This document shows, piece after piece, positions 8,654 to 17,596 of a stretch of 64,000 nucleotides of DNA. A program made the translations under genes and the position numbers. The stretch spans positions 1,984,001 to 2,048,000 of the forward strand of contig NZ_CP027858.1 in assembly GCF_005519465.1 (NCBI RefSeq), written 5' to 3'. Under the pieces are notes generated by a model that was not told where the DNA came from, made no database searches, and saw nothing but the letters and a program-made list of their open reading frames with translations. Within the stretch, counting starts at the first letter, position 1. Each line of letters begins with the position of its first letter. The DNA comes from Streptomyces clavuligerus. Lineage in GTDB: Bacteria > Actinomycetota > Actinomycetes > Streptomycetales > Streptomycetaceae.

Positions 8654-9211
8654 ATGCGCTGGACGGTCCACGGCGAGCGCCAGATCTACGGCAACCACTG
8701 GGTCAACCTCTGGCTGGCGGACGTCCAGCAGCCCGACGGCCTCCGTTTTGAGCACCATGTGGTGAAGATGCGGCACCTCGCGGTCGCCGCCGTGGTGGAC
8801 CGGGGGCGGGTGCTGATGATGTGGCGGCACCGGTTCATCACCGACACCTGGGGGTGGGAGCTGCCGATGGGGCTGATCGAGGCGGGCGAGACCCCGGCGC
8901 AGACGGCCGCGCGGGAGGTCGAGGAGGAGACCGGGTGGCGGCCCGGCCCGCTGCGTCCGCTGGTGTACGCGCAGCCCGCGAACGGCATCACCGACTCCGA
9001 GCACCATGTCTTCCGCGCCGACGGCGCGCACTGGACCGGGCCCCCGACGGAACGGAACGAGTCCGACCGGATCGAGTGGGTACCGCTGGACCGCATCCGG
9101 ACCATGGTCGACCGGCGGGAGATCGTCAGCGGCGGCAGTCTCATCGGGCTGCTGTATCTGCTGCTCGACGACGGCACGGGCGCCGGTTCACCGGCCGGGC
9201 CGCGGGCCTGA
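8654..9211 (+). CDS. NUDIX hydrolase
   Basis: A 185-residue cytosolic enzyme that cleaves a nucleoside diphosphate linked to another moiety. The Nudix box is complete: Gly73, Glu79, then R87-E-V-E-E-E-T-G-W95, exactly matching G-x5-E-x7-REUxEExGU. The segment before it (MMWRHRFITDTWGWELPMG) resembles ADP-ribose pyrophosphatases, so ADP-sugar hydrolysis is a reasonable guess. The ATG at 8654 has GAGGAG 8-13 bases upstream. It is a single gene; the 210 bp after it contain no recognisable element besides GC-rich short repeats. Confidence 0.88.
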   Translation: MRWTVHGERQIYGNHWVNLWLADVQQPDGLRFEHHVVKMRHLAVAAVVDRGRVLMMWRHRFITDTWGWELPMGLIEAGETPAQTAAREVEEETGWRPGPLRPLVYAQPANGITDSEHHVFRADGAHWTGPPTERNESDRIEWVPLDRIRTMVDRREIVSGGSLIGLLYLLLDDGTGAGSPAGPRA

Positions 9212-9421
9212 CGGGCCCGGGGGACACCGTCACCGGCGCGTCCGCCCGTCGGCGCGGGGCCGGCGTCCGCGTTCGCACGGGGAGGCGGGCAGCGGACGGT
9301 CTCGTCCGGTCCGATCACGGCCGGCGTCCGCGGTCCGCACCGGGAGGCGTCCGCCTGCGGAGGCGTCCATCCGGAGGCGCCCGTACGAAGAGGTCCGCGC
9401 ACCGGGGTCTCCGGACGCCGG

Positions 9422-10381
9422 TCAGGCCGCCGGAGTGGTCAGCAGCGGGCTCCCGTGCCGCAGCAGCCACTGCCGGTACGCCACCGCGCTCGACGCCACG
9501 TCCCGGTAGGCGGCCCGGAGGTCGGTGAACACCCCCTCGTACCGCTCCCCCGTCCCCGGCGGGGAGCAGAGCAGCAGCCGGACCGCGAGCGGGTCGCCGC
9601 GCAGCGGGCGGACGACCGTCGCCTCGCTGGGGGCGGAGGTCGGCTGGCAGGGGCAGACCCCCTCGCCCGCGGCGACCAGGGCCGCGGCCGTGTGGTAGTC
9701 GCCGTGCAGGATGGACGGGGAGATCCCGGCGCCGGAGAGCACCCGGCGCAGCCCGTCCCACTCGCCGTCCACGGTGGGGTCGACGATCCAGCGGTCCCCG
9801 GCCAGCTCGGCCAGTTCCACGACGGGGGCCGGCGCGGCGGGGTGGTCGCGCGGCAGGGAGATGAACTGGGGCTCCCGCTCCACCAGGACACGGACGGCGA
9901 CCCCTTCGGGCAGCGCCAGCGGACAGCCCTCCACCTCGTGGACGAAGGCCACGTCGAGCTGGCCCCCGGCCACCATCCGCAGCAGGTTGTTGGCCGAGAC
10001 GTCCATGTGCAGGGAGATGTCGGCGCCGGTCTGCCGCTGCCGCAGCCGGCCCAGCCAGCCCGGGAGGGCGCGGCTCGCGGTGGAGCCGATCCGCAGCCGG
10101 GGGCCGTCGGAGCGGGCGGCGGCGGCCTTGGCCTCGATCACGAGCGCGGTCATCCCGGCCACGAGGGGGCGGGCCCGGGTGAGCACCGCACGGCCCACGG
10201 GGGTGGGGCGGCAGCCGGAGCGCTCACGCCAGAACAGCTCCGCGCCCAGGGCTTTCTCGATCCGACGGAGCTGAGTCGTCAGGGAGGGCTGGCTCACGCC
10301 CAGTTGGCGGGCCGCCTTGTGCAGGCTGCCGGTGTCCGCGATGGCACACAGGGCGCGCAGATGCCTCACTTCGAGCTGCAT
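9422..10381 (-). CDS. LysR-family regulator of snapalysin (SnpR-like)
   Basis: A 319-residue LysR-type regulator. The winged helix-turn-helix occupies about residues 5-65 ([20 protein letters not shown] then [13 protein letters not shown]), followed by a substrate-binding-like effector domain. It is divergent from a snapalysin gene, an arrangement known in Streptomyces as snpR-snpA, where the regulator activates the protease. A 34-bp imperfect dyad in the spacer (10463-10496) is a likely binding site. The effector is unknown. The ATG at 10381 fits the conserved [11 protein letters not shown] start. Confidence 0.88.
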   Translation of the reverse strand: MQLEVRHLRALCAIADTGSLHKAARQLGVSQPSLTTQLRRIEKALGAELFWRERSGCRPTPVGRAVLTRARPLVAGMTALVIEAKAAAARSDGPRLRIGSTASRALPGWLGRLRQRQTGADISLHMDVSANNLLRMVAGGQLDVAFVHEVEGCPLALPEGVAVRVLVEREPQFISLPRDHPAAPAPVVELAELAGDRWIVDPTVDGEWDGLRRVLSGAGISPSILHGDYHTAAALVAAGEGVCPCQPTSAPSEATVVRPLRGDPLAVRLLLCSPPGTGERYEGVFTDLRAAYRDVASSAVAYRQWLLRHGSPLLTTPAA

Positions 10382-10462
10382 GAGCTGAGAGTAGGGCGGC
10401 TTCCAGCCGCCACACCAGACACCCGGGTCCGGCCGCGACGAAAGACACAGAAAGTCATGGAC

Positions 10463-10496
10463 ATGCCGATTAGCTGGTGTTATCGCTGGTTGGCAT
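10463..10496. promoter_or_regulatory. LysR-type dyad upstream of snapalysin
   Basis: ATGCCGATTAGC (10463-10474) and GCTGGTTGGCAT (10485-10496) form an inverted repeat that matches at 9 of 12 positions. It lies between the divergent LysR and protease genes, 75-110 bases before the protease start, where a LysR activator would bind. Function is inferred. Confidence 0.55.
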
Positions 10497-10570
10497 CATC
10501 CCAGTACGGGGGCGCCTCCTCGAAACTCGCCGTACCCGAATCCGTTTCGGAACGAGTAGGAGCCCCCCAC

Positions 10571-11224
10571 ATGCGTCTCTCCACCACCGTTCTCTCCGCC
10601 GCGCTCGGTGCCGCGCTCGCCGCGTCGCTCGGCGCGGTCCCCGCGTCCGCCGCCACCGCCCCGGAGCCCCCCACCTCCGCCGCCCCGTCCTACGCCGCCT
10701 ACGAGGGGTCCGCGGAGGACCGCCGGGCGACCGCGGCGTTCTTCCAGGCGGTCGTCAAGTCCGTGGCCGAGAAGCGCGCCGCCAACCCGGGCGAGCGCGT
10801 CGTCACCGTCACCTACAACGCGACGAGCGCCCCCACCTTCCGCACCCAGATAGCCCGTTCCACCCAGATCTGGAACAGCTCGGTGACCAATGTCCGGCTC
10901 CAGGAGGGTCCGAACGCCAGCTTCCGCTACTTCGAGGGCGATGACCCCCGGGGCTCCCACGCGAACACCGACGGCCACGGCCGGGGCTATATCTTCCTCG
11001 ACTACCAGCAGAACCAGCTGAACGACTCGACCCGGATCACCTCGCACGAGACCGGCCATGTGCTCGGCCTGCCGGACAACTACCGGGGCCCGTGCTCCGA
11101 GCTGATGTCCGGCGGCGGCCCCGGCCCCTGGTGCACCAACGCGGTGCCGAACGCCGCCGAGCGCGCCCGGGTGAACGCCCTGTGGGTCAACGGCTTCACG
11201 AAGGCGCTCCGGCAGGCCCGCTGA
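10571..11224 (+). CDS. snpA: Snapalysin-type secreted zinc metalloprotease
   Basis: A 217-residue pre-pro-protease of peptidase family M7, the small neutral protease of streptomycetes. The signal peptide is about residues 1-28 (ends ASAA), followed by a short propeptide. The zinc site [11 protein letters not shown] at 159-169 matches HExxHxxGxxD, in which Asp169 replaces the third His/Glu ligand and is diagnostic of M7. Cysteines 175 and 188 probably form the conserved disulfide. AGGAG (10558-10562) precedes the ATG at 10571. Mature enzyme acts outside the cell on proteins. Confidence 0.93.
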   Translation: MRLSTTVLSAALGAALAASLGAVPASAATAPEPPTSAAPSYAAYEGSAEDRRATAAFFQAVVKSVAEKRAANPGERVVTVTYNATSAPTFRTQIARSTQIWNSSVTNVRLQEGPNASFRYFEGDDPRGSHANTDGHGRGYIFLDYQQNQLNDSTRITSHETGHVLGLPDNYRGPCSELMSGGGPGPWCTNAVPNAAERARVNALWVNGFTKALRQAR

Positions 11225-11285
11225 GACCGGCCGGGGTTCCACGCCCCGGGCCTTGAGGGTCCAGGCCCCCCGCGGGCTTCTCATG

Positions 11286-11319
11286 AGGGCGCCCCGTCCG
11301 CACCACGACGGGGCGCCCT
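11286..11319. terminator. Bidirectional terminator
   Basis: A perfect 13-bp stem, AGGGCGCCCCGTC (11286-11298) with its complement at 11307-11319 and an 8-base loop, lies between convergent snpA and the hypothetical gene at 11341. Confidence 0.85.
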
Positions 11320-11340
11320 TCGGATGTGCGGGTCCGCCCG

Positions 11341-11784
11341 TCAGGCACCGGCGGCGGCGGGCGCCCCCAGTTCGACCCCGTGCGGAAGCTGTCCGCGGAT
11401 GCGCTCCAGCGCGCTGTCGAAGTCGCCCCCGGCCACCCCGGATTCAAAGGCGGCCCCGGCGTAGTGCAGGGTCAGATTGAGATCGGCCCGGTCGAGCCGC
11501 CCCTCGGACCGCAGCTCCCCGAGCGTCAGCAGACAGCTGAGCGTGGCCCGTTCGGTGGCACCGTCCGTATGCACGGGCAACGGTATGTCCCATTCCAGTA
11601 CACATCCGGAGAGCAGGACGCCCTCCGCCCCCACCGCCTCCAGGGCGGCCATGCGCGCCCCTTCGTACTCAACACCCCTGATACACATGCGCAATTGCTG
11701 TCCGCGCACCGCGATCGTGACCGCTTCCGCGCCCCTCCGGTCGCGGTACCAGCCCGCCCAGACTTCAGTCGACTCCGATGACAT
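11341..11784 (-). CDS. Hypothetical protein, possible DUF6304 relative
   Basis: A 147-residue protein without signal peptide or membrane segment, whose function I do not recognise. It begins with VWAGWYRDRRGAEAVTIAVR, contains LLSGCVLEWDIPLP, and ends in a short acidic/hydrophobic tail. The pattern recalls Streptomyces DUF6304 proteins, remembered only loosely, which are longer. The ATG at 11784 is chosen because the upstream frame is proline/glycine-rich and looks non-coding. It runs convergent to snpA. Confidence 0.65.
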   Translation of the reverse strand: MSSESTEVWAGWYRDRRGAEAVTIAVRGQQLRMCIRGVEYEGARMAALEAVGAEGVLLSGCVLEWDIPLPVHTDGATERATLSCLLTLGELRSEGRLDRADLNLTLHYAGAAFESGVAGGDFDSALERIRGQLPHGVELGAPAAAGA

Positions 11785-11833
11785 GGCGCGGACTGTAGCG
11801 CTACCCGGCCCTTCGCTGAACAGCAGGGATGGC

Positions 11834-12100
11834 TCAGAGCGCACGCAGGGTGGCGCCGGGATCGCCTTCCGGCCGCCCCCGCCCTCCGGCACCGTGGCGC
11901 GCGGGCCCGGCGGCGGCCCGTACGGGCGGCCCGGCGAAGGCGGCACAGCGGGTGTTGCGGCAGGGCCCGGGGCCCCAGGAGGGGACGAACGCCCCCAGCG
12001 TCTTGCGTCGTGTGATGACCGTGGCGACCGGCTGCCCGCACACGGGGCACCGGTGCTCGGCCTGCGTGCCGCGGGTGGTCCCGCGTCCCTCGCTGCCCAT
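11834..12100 (-). CDS. Small zinc-ribbon-like protein
   Basis: An 88-residue unknown protein. An N-terminal CPVCGQPVATVITRRKTLGA segment and a later CRNTRC provide two Cys pairs (C-x2-C about residues 18-21 and C-x4-C about 47-52) that could hold one zinc ion. The rest is Arg/Gly/Ala-rich. The start at 12100 (ATG) removes a proline-rich stretch; a start at 12136 is also possible. It lies 49 bp upstream of the gene at 11784 on the same strand, so the two may be cotranscribed. Confidence 0.55.
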   Translation of the reverse strand: MGSEGRGTTRGTQAEHRCPVCGQPVATVITRRKTLGAFVPSWGPGPCRNTRCAAFAGPPVRAAAGPARHGAGGRGRPEGDPGATLRAL

Positions 12101-12184
12101 GGATCCAGCGTACGGCGGCACGGGCGGCGCGGACACCCGGCGGCGGCACGGGGCCGCGCACGGCCCCGCCGCCGGGGGCGCGGG

Positions 12185-12766
12185 TCAGCGCTCCCGGCGG
12201 TAGGTGCGGACGACCACGCCGTTGTCGAAGGCGCGCAGCGAGTCCAGCGCGAAGTCGTCGACCTGGAATCCGCTGTCGAACATGGGCATCCCGGACCCGA
12301 GGACCACGGGGTATGTCTTGAGCACCAGTTCGTCCACCTCGTCCCTGAGCTGCCCCGCGAGGTTCGCCCCGCCGCAGAGGTAGATACCGAGGCCGTCCTC
12401 GCGCTTCAGCTCCGCGACCCGGGCCACGAGGTCCCCGGAGACGATCTCGACCCGCGGATCGGGGGACCCGGTGAGACTCCGGGAGGCGACCAGCTCCCGC
12501 AGATGGGCGTAGGGCCTGGTGATGCCCGCCTCCAGGGCCAGGTCGTAGCTGCGGCGGCCCTGGATGATCGTGTCGAAGCGGCGGTTGGGCGCCTCGTCGA
12601 CGCCGAAGTGCCGCCGGGCCGCGGTCGGCAGGATCTCGGGGGTCTCGCCCGTGAGGTGGTCGAGGAAGTCGCCGTGGACAAAGCGGTTGAAGAAGACGGC
12701 GTCACCGTCGGGGCCTCCGATGAAGCCGTCGATGGACACCGCGACACAGTAGCTGAGCTTGCGCAA
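12185..12766 (-). CDS. Dihydrofolate reductase / RibD C-terminal domain protein
   Basis: A 193-residue single-domain protein of the RibD_C/DHFR-like fold, probably an NADPH-dependent reductase of unknown substrate. It starts LSYCVAVSIDGFIGGPDGD, the family N-terminal signature, and has GIYLCGGANLAGQL and a LVLKTYPVVLGSGMPMF core. The start is read as TTG at 12766 because AAGGA sits 6 bases upstream and no ATG or GTG fits. The frame upstream is arginine/proline-rich. It lies 250 bp downstream of the polyprenyl synthase and may be separately transcribed: an imperfect inverted repeat CCAACCACT / AGTGGTTTGG occurs near 12893-12933. Confidence 0.82.
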   Translation of the reverse strand: MRKLSYCVAVSIDGFIGGPDGDAVFFNRFVHGDFLDHLTGETPEILPTAARRHFGVDEAPNRRFDTIIQGRRSYDLALEAGITRPYAHLRELVASRSLTGSPDPRVEIVSGDLVARVAELKREDGLGIYLCGGANLAGQLRDEVDELVLKTYPVVLGSGMPMFDSGFQVDDFALDSLRAFDNGVVVRTYRRER

Positions 12767-12976
12767 ACCGATCCTTTCCTGCCGGACGAGCGGAACGGGC
12801 GGAACGGACCGTGGAGACGGAACGAGCCGCGGAGGCGGCGCCCCCGTCCGGGGACAGGAGGCGCCGCGCGGGGCGGAGCGCGACAGCGCCCCGCCAACCA
12901 CTCCGCACATAGTGCTTCACCTGTAGTGGTTTGGCAAGAGGGAATCGAGGAGGGGCAGGAGAGGACGGGTCCGGAA

Positions 12977-13005
12977 GGGAAAGGGCCGGATGGGAAAGGG
13001 CCGGA
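12977..13005. repeat. 14-bp direct repeat beside the polyprenyl synthase stop
   Basis: GGGAAAGGGCCGGA occurs at 12977-12990 and 12992-13005, just downstream of the stop at 13018. This is another short duplication close to a gene end. Confidence 0.8.
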
Positions 13006-13017
13006 ATCGACCGGGAC

Positions 13018-14055
13018 TCAGCGGGTGCGCCGGGTGACGAACTCCGCCAGGGCCAGCAGATCTCCCGCCGCCGCCGGGTCGGGCACCGCGCGGGCCAGCT
13101 CCTGCACGGCGTCCGCCATCCGGTCGGCGGCCTCGGCCTGAGCCCAGTCCCGCCCCCCGGCCGCCTCCACGGCATCGGCCGCGCGGCGCACATCGTCACC
13201 GGTCAGCGGGGTCCGGTACAGCTCCGCCAACTCCGTGCCCGCAGGGGTGCCGGACATGAGCGCCGCCACCACCGGCAGCGACTTCTTGTGGGAGACGAGG
13301 TCGGCCCCTGCGGGCTTCCCGGTGCGCCCGGGGTCCCCCCAGATCCCGATCAGATCGTCGATCAACTGGAAGGCCAGACCGGCCTGTCGGCCGAAGGCGT
13401 CCAGCGCGGCGGTCGGCCCGGGGCCCGCGTCCGCGTACAGGGCACCCAGCGCACAGGAGCAGCCCAGCAGCGCCCCCGTCTTCGCGACGGCCATCTCCAC
13501 GCACTCCGCGAGCGTGACCTCCTGCGGGCCGCGCCCCTCGAAGGCGCAGTCCGCCTGCTGCCCGGCGCACAGTTCGATCATGCAGGCGGAGAGCCGTCCG
13601 GCCGCGGCGGCCGACGCCGGATGCCCGTCCTCGGCGAGAATCCGCAGCGCCAGCGAGACAAGGGCGTCACCGGCGATGATGGCGTCCGCGGTGCCGAAGA
13701 CGGTCCAGGCGGTGGGCCGGTGCCTGCGGGTGGGGTCGCGGTCGATCACATCGTCGTGCAGCAGGCTGAAGTTGTGCGCCAGCTCCACCGCGACGGCGGC
13801 CGGGACGGCCCGCTCGGGGTCACCGCCGAGCGCCCGCGCCGCGGCCAGGACCAGCGCGGGCCTGATGGCCTTGCCCGCCGATCCGGCGGTGGGGGCGCCG
13901 TCGGCGTCCTCCCAGCCGAAGTGGTACATCGCGATCCGGCGCAGCGGCCCGGGAAGGGTCTCCAGGGCCGCCCTCAGCGAGGGATCGACCAGCTCACGGG
14001 CGCGGTCCAGCAGATCCAGGGCCACACGGCCCTCGACGGCCTCCGACATGGTCAA
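13018..14055 (-). CDS. Polyprenyl diphosphate synthase
   Basis: A trans-isoprenyl diphosphate synthase of about 345 residues, condensing isopentenyl diphosphate onto an allylic primer. Counting from the ATG at 14049: GKAIRPAL at 59-66, first Asp-rich motif Asp99-Asp100-Val-Ile-Asp103 (in LLHDDVID), and second motif DDLIGIWGD from 231. All metal-binding aspartates are present. Product chain length is not deduced. The TTG at 14055 is favoured because AAGGA lies 8 bases upstream; ATG 14049 would have a 14-base spacing. The neighbours are not terpene cyclases or carotenoid genes, so the pathway is unclear. Confidence 0.88.
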   Translation of the reverse strand: MTMSEAVEGRVALDLLDRARELVDPSLRAALETLPGPLRRIAMYHFGWEDADGAPTAGSAGKAIRPALVLAAARALGGDPERAVPAAVAVELAHNFSLLHDDVIDRDPTRRHRPTAWTVFGTADAIIAGDALVSLALRILAEDGHPASAAAAGRLSACMIELCAGQQADCAFEGRGPQEVTLAECVEMAVAKTGALLGCSCALGALYADAGPGPTAALDAFGRQAGLAFQLIDDLIGIWGDPGRTGKPAGADLVSHKKSLPVVAALMSGTPAGTELAELYRTPLTGDDVRRAADAVEAAGGRDWAQAEAADRMADAVQELARAVPDPAAAGDLLALAEFVTRRTR

Positions 14056-14496
14056 CGGAGCAATCCTTTCAGCGGGAAGGACAGGGGCGGGAAGGGGCAC
14101 GGGGAGCGGGGGAAGAGGCAGGGGGTGGGGCAGGGGAAAGGCGCCCGCGCCGGGATCCGGGAGGAGACTTCGGGCCGCGCCCCGCACCGGCCCTGTCCGG
14201 GGCCGCCAGGGCCACGTCCTCTCGATCACGCGCACGAGCAGTGGGTCATCTGTTCGCCGTCGACCCACGCGAGAAGCCTTTCAGCACGGAGAGTCCTAGC
14301 ACCATTACACAAACGGATGGGATTACTTCCCCGCCGACGGGGCATGGGTGTCGGCCTTTCCTCGAACCCTCCGGTGAATGACCGGATCGGATCGCACACA
14401 AACCGAACGCATCGCACAGAAAACGGAGTTCTCGGTGCGGCGGCAGCGAGGCTCCCCGTGTCGCCGCAGGTGGGAGGGTGCGGCGACAATGAACCC
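14056..14496. other. 441-bp divergent region with G-rich tract
   Basis: The spacer lies between the divergent polyprenyl synthase and PLP enzyme genes. From 14074 to 14136 the plus strand is a dense series of G-runs of 3-5 bases separated by 1-5 bases, with potential to form several G-quadruplexes. The synthase 5' leader would be the C-rich complement. The remainder (about 14230-14450) is less GC-rich and probably carries the promoters. No gene is supported. Confidence 0.55.
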
Positions 14497-15507
14497 ATGT
14501 CTCCCGAAGCGGGGCGCGTGCCACCGCGGGCGCCCGATCCCAGCACCCTGCGCCCCCGGCTGCCCTCACCGCTCCAGCCGGTCGACGACGAGCGTTTCAC
14601 CCGCCGCGGCGTGCGTCTGCTGCTCAAACGGGACGATCTGATCCACCCGGAGATCCCCGGCAACAAGTGGCGCAAACTCGCCCTCAATCTGCGCGCCGCC
14701 GACGGCCGTCCCCTGCTCACGTTCGGTGGGGCCTATTCCAACCATCTGCGGGCGACAGCCGCCGCCGGACGCCTCCTCGGCTGCCCGACGATCGGCGTGG
14801 TCCGCGGCGACGAACTGGCGTCCCGCCCGCTCAACCCCTCCCTGGCCCGGTGCGCAGCCGACGGGATGCGCCTGGTCTTCGTGGAGCGGTCCGTCTACCG
14901 CCGCAAGGCCGAGCCCCAGGTGCTGGCCGGGCTGCTGGAGCGCGCCGCGCCCGAGGGCGGCGCCTATGTGATCCCCGAGGGCGGCAGCAACGCCCTCGCC
15001 GCGCGCGGCTGCGTGGAGCTGGGCCGGGAGCTGGCCGCCGGGCTGGGCCTGGAGCCGGGCCCCGGAGGAGGGTCCGGCACCGCCGCCCCGGGCCCCGGCG
15101 GACAGCGGCACCCGGCCGCCGTCGCCGTCGCCGCCGTCGCCTGCGGCACCGCCGGTACGCTCGCGGGCCTGGCCGCCGGGCTCCCGCCCACCGTGCGCGC
15201 CCTCGGCCTCCCCGTCCTCAAGGGCGACTTCCTCGCCCGCGAGACCCTGCGCATCCAGCGGGAGGCGTTCGGCGGGCGCCGGGGCGACTGGTCCCTCGAC
15301 GGCCGGTTCCACGCGGGGGGATACGCCCGCACCTCCCCGGAGCTGACCCGTTTCGCGGACGGGTTCGAGGCCGCGCACGGCGTCCCGCTGGAGCGGATGT
15401 ACGTGGCCAAAATGCTGCTGGGCCTGACGACCCTCGCCGAGGAGGGCGCCTTCGCCCCCGGCACCCGTGTCGTCGCCGTGGTCACGGGCCGCCCCGAGCC
15501 CGTCTGA
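14497..15507 (+). CDS. PLP-dependent D-cysteine desulfhydrase / ACC deaminase family enzyme
   Basis: A 336-residue fold-type II PLP enzyme. The cofactor lysine is Lys57 in PGNKWRKL, followed by LTFGGAYSNHL, as in D-cysteine desulfhydrase and 1-aminocyclopropane-1-carboxylate deaminase. VIPEGGSN and AVACGTAGTLAG supply phosphate-binding glycines. A Gly/Pro-rich insertion (about residues 185-205) interrupts the domain. The two activities cannot be separated without the active-site alignment; family statistics favour a desulfhydrase-like enzyme. The ATG at 14497 is kept, although its nearest ribosome site (GGGAGG, 14472-14477) is far, so an upstream GTG is possible. Confidence 0.8.
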   Translation: MSPEAGRVPPRAPDPSTLRPRLPSPLQPVDDERFTRRGVRLLLKRDDLIHPEIPGNKWRKLALNLRAADGRPLLTFGGAYSNHLRATAAAGRLLGCPTIGVVRGDELASRPLNPSLARCAADGMRLVFVERSVYRRKAEPQVLAGLLERAAPEGGAYVIPEGGSNALAARGCVELGRELAAGLGLEPGPGGGSGTAAPGPGGQRHPAAVAVAAVACGTAGTLAGLAAGLPPTVRALGLPVLKGDFLARETLRIQREAFGGRRGDWSLDGRFHAGGYARTSPELTRFADGFEAAHGVPLERMYVAKMLLGLTTLAEEGAFAPGTRVVAVVTGRPEPV

Positions 15508-15592
15508 ACCGCCCCGGCCGCCCCGGCCCGCCCCTGCCGCCGCGTCCACCACGTCCACCCGTCCACCGCGCCCAGGCGGGACGGCGGGACGG

Positions 15593-17197
15593 TCACCCGT
15601 CCTCGTCCTCCTCCCGATAGGCGGCGGCCTCCTCCAGATCGAGCCGGCGCAGCAGCGTCCGCATCATCTCGTCGTCGATCCGCCGTTCGTCGCGCAGCCG
15701 GACGAAGACCGTGCGCTCCGTCTCGATCAGCTCCCCGGCCAACCGCCGATAGGTGGTGTCCGCGGTCTCCCCGGTGATCTCGTTCACCGAGCCGAGCCGT
15801 TCCCAGACGGAGTTGCGCCGCCGCTCCAGGACCGTGCGGAGCCGCTGCTCCAGCGGCTCGGGCAGGGCGTTGCGCCGGTCCTGGAGCAGTTCGTCGAGGC
15901 GGTCGTCGGCCGCCCCGGACGCCTGGTTCTGCGCCTGCGCCTCCGCGAGCGTCTCCGCCTGGGCGTCGGGCTGCGGCAGCCGGAGCGCCCGGATCAGCGC
16001 GGGCAGGGTCAGCCCCTGCACCACCAGGGTGCCGATCACGGTGGTGAAGGTCAGGAAGAGGATCAGGTTCCGCGCCGGGAAGGGGTCCCCGGCGAGGGTG
16101 ACCAGCGGGATCGAGAAGGCGATGGCGAGCGACACCACCCCCCGCATCCCGGCCCAGCCCACGATCACCACCCCCTTCCAGGTCACCTCGGGCTCGCGGG
16201 CCCTGATCCGGGCGGAGAGCGCGCGCGGCAGGAAGGTGGCCGGGAAGACCCAGACGTACCGGACCGCGACGACGCAGACGAAGACCACGGCCGCGTACCC
16301 CAGCGCCCGCCCGGCCCCGAGGTGGCCGAGCCCCCGCAGGACATAGGTGAGCTGGAGCCCGATCAGCAGGAAGACGGTGGACTCCAGGACGAAGGCGACC
16401 ATCTTCCAGACCGCCTCCTCCTGGAGCCGGGTGGCGAAGTCGACCTGCCAGCGGCGGTGGCCCAGATACAGCCCCACGACGACCACGGCGAGCACCCCGG
16501 AGGCGTGCACCTGCTCGGCGGCGGCGTAGGCGACGAAGGGAATCAGCAGCGACAGGGTGTTCTGGAGCAGCGCGTCCCGCAGATGGATGCGCAGCCAGTG
16601 CAGCGGGACCATCAGCAGCAGCCCCACGCCGACACCGCCGAGCGCCGCGAGCGCGAACTCCCCGGCGCCCTCGGCCCAGCCCGCGCTCGCGCCGACCGCC
16701 GCGCCCAGGGCGACGCGGTACGCGGTGATGGCGGTGGCGTCGTTCACCAGGGACTCCCCCTGGAGGATGGTGGTGATGCGGTGCGGCAGCCGCAGTCTGC
16801 GGGCGACCGCGGTGGCGCCGACCGCGTCCGGGGGCGCGACCACGGCGCCCAGCACCAGGGCGGCGGTCAGCGGAAGTCCCGGCACCAGGAGATGGGCGAG
16901 CAGGCCCACGGCCACCGTCGCGAAGAGCACATAACCCACGGAGAGCAGGGCCACCGACCGCGCGTTGGCGCGCAGGTCCAGATAGGAGGCGTCGAGGGCG
17001 GCCAGGTGGAGCAGGGGCGGCAGCAGCAGCGGCAGGACGACCTGCGGATCGAGTACGTAGTCGGGCACGCCGGGGACAAAGGAGGCGAGCAGCCCCGCGG
17101 TGACCAGCAGCAGCGGGGCCGCCACCGGGGTTCTGCGGGCGGCTCCGGCGATCACGGTGCTCGCCGCGACCAGGGCCACCAGTGGCAGTACGTCCAT
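15593..17197 (-). CDS. Na+/H+ antiporter, CPA1 family
   Basis: A 534-residue membrane exchanger for cytoplasmic pH and Na+ homeostasis. About 12 hydrophobic segments cover residues 1-410. Characteristic parts are APPDAVGATAVARRL and ESLVNDATAITAYR (the ion-binding ND pair), and later GWAGMRGVVSLAIAFSIPL. The C-terminal ~125 residues are hydrophilic and charged, with a predicted helical tail that probably regulates activity. It is a single gene facing a small UBP zinc-finger gene. Confidence 0.92.
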   Translation of the reverse strand: MDVLPLVALVAASTVIAGAARRTPVAAPLLLVTAGLLASFVPGVPDYVLDPQVVLPLLLPPLLHLAALDASYLDLRANARSVALLSVGYVLFATVAVGLLAHLLVPGLPLTAALVLGAVVAPPDAVGATAVARRLRLPHRITTILQGESLVNDATAITAYRVALGAAVGASAGWAEGAGEFALAALGGVGVGLLLMVPLHWLRIHLRDALLQNTLSLLIPFVAYAAAEQVHASGVLAVVVVGLYLGHRRWQVDFATRLQEEAVWKMVAFVLESTVFLLIGLQLTYVLRGLGHLGAGRALGYAAVVFVCVVAVRYVWVFPATFLPRALSARIRAREPEVTWKGVVIVGWAGMRGVVSLAIAFSIPLVTLAGDPFPARNLILFLTFTTVIGTLVVQGLTLPALIRALRLPQPDAQAETLAEAQAQNQASGAADDRLDELLQDRRNALPEPLEQRLRTVLERRRNSVWERLGSVNEITGETADTTYRRLAGELIETERTVFVRLRDERRIDDEMMRTLLRRLDLEEAAAYREEDEDG

Positions 17198-17335
17198 GCT
17201 TCGTCCCCGCTCCGTCCTCGGGATCTGTGCCGCGCGGCCAGGGGACGTCCGTACGGGAGGGTCCGTACGGGGGGTCCGCGGGCCGCGCGGAGCGCTCGCC
17301 GGGACGGTACGCCGTCAGCGCCGTAACCTGGCCGC

Positions 17336-17596
17336 ATGAGCGAGTGTCCGCATGTCGCCGGTCTGCCGAGTCCGGAGCCCGCCGCGCAGACCGACACCTG
17401 TCCGGAGTGCCTGATCGCCGGGACGACCCCGGTGCATCTGCGGCTCTGCCTGCTCTGCGGGCACGTCGGCTGCTGCGACTCCTCCCCGCTGCGGCACGCG
17501 ACGGCGCACTTCACCGACACCGGTCACGCGGTGATGCGGAGCTTCGAGCCCGGCGAGGACTGGCGGTGGTGCTTCGTGGACGGTGTGCTCGTCTGA
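17336..17596 (+). CDS. UBP-type zinc-finger protein
   Basis: An 86-residue protein that is essentially one ZnF-UBP domain. Cys22/Cys25, Cys38/Cys41, Cys46, His54, His58 and His64 give the ligand set (CPEC, CLLCGHVGCC, HATAHFTDTGH). In eukaryotes such domains bind free ubiquitin C-termini; the bacterial role is unknown. A TAACCT -10-like hexamer ends 9 bases before the ATG and there is no Shine-Dalgarno sequence, so the mRNA may be leaderless. It is divergent from the antiporter. Confidence 0.85.
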   Translation: MSECPHVAGLPSPEPAAQTDTCPECLIAGTTPVHLRLCLLCGHVGCCDSSPLRHATAHFTDTGHAVMRSFEPGEDWRWCFVDGVLV

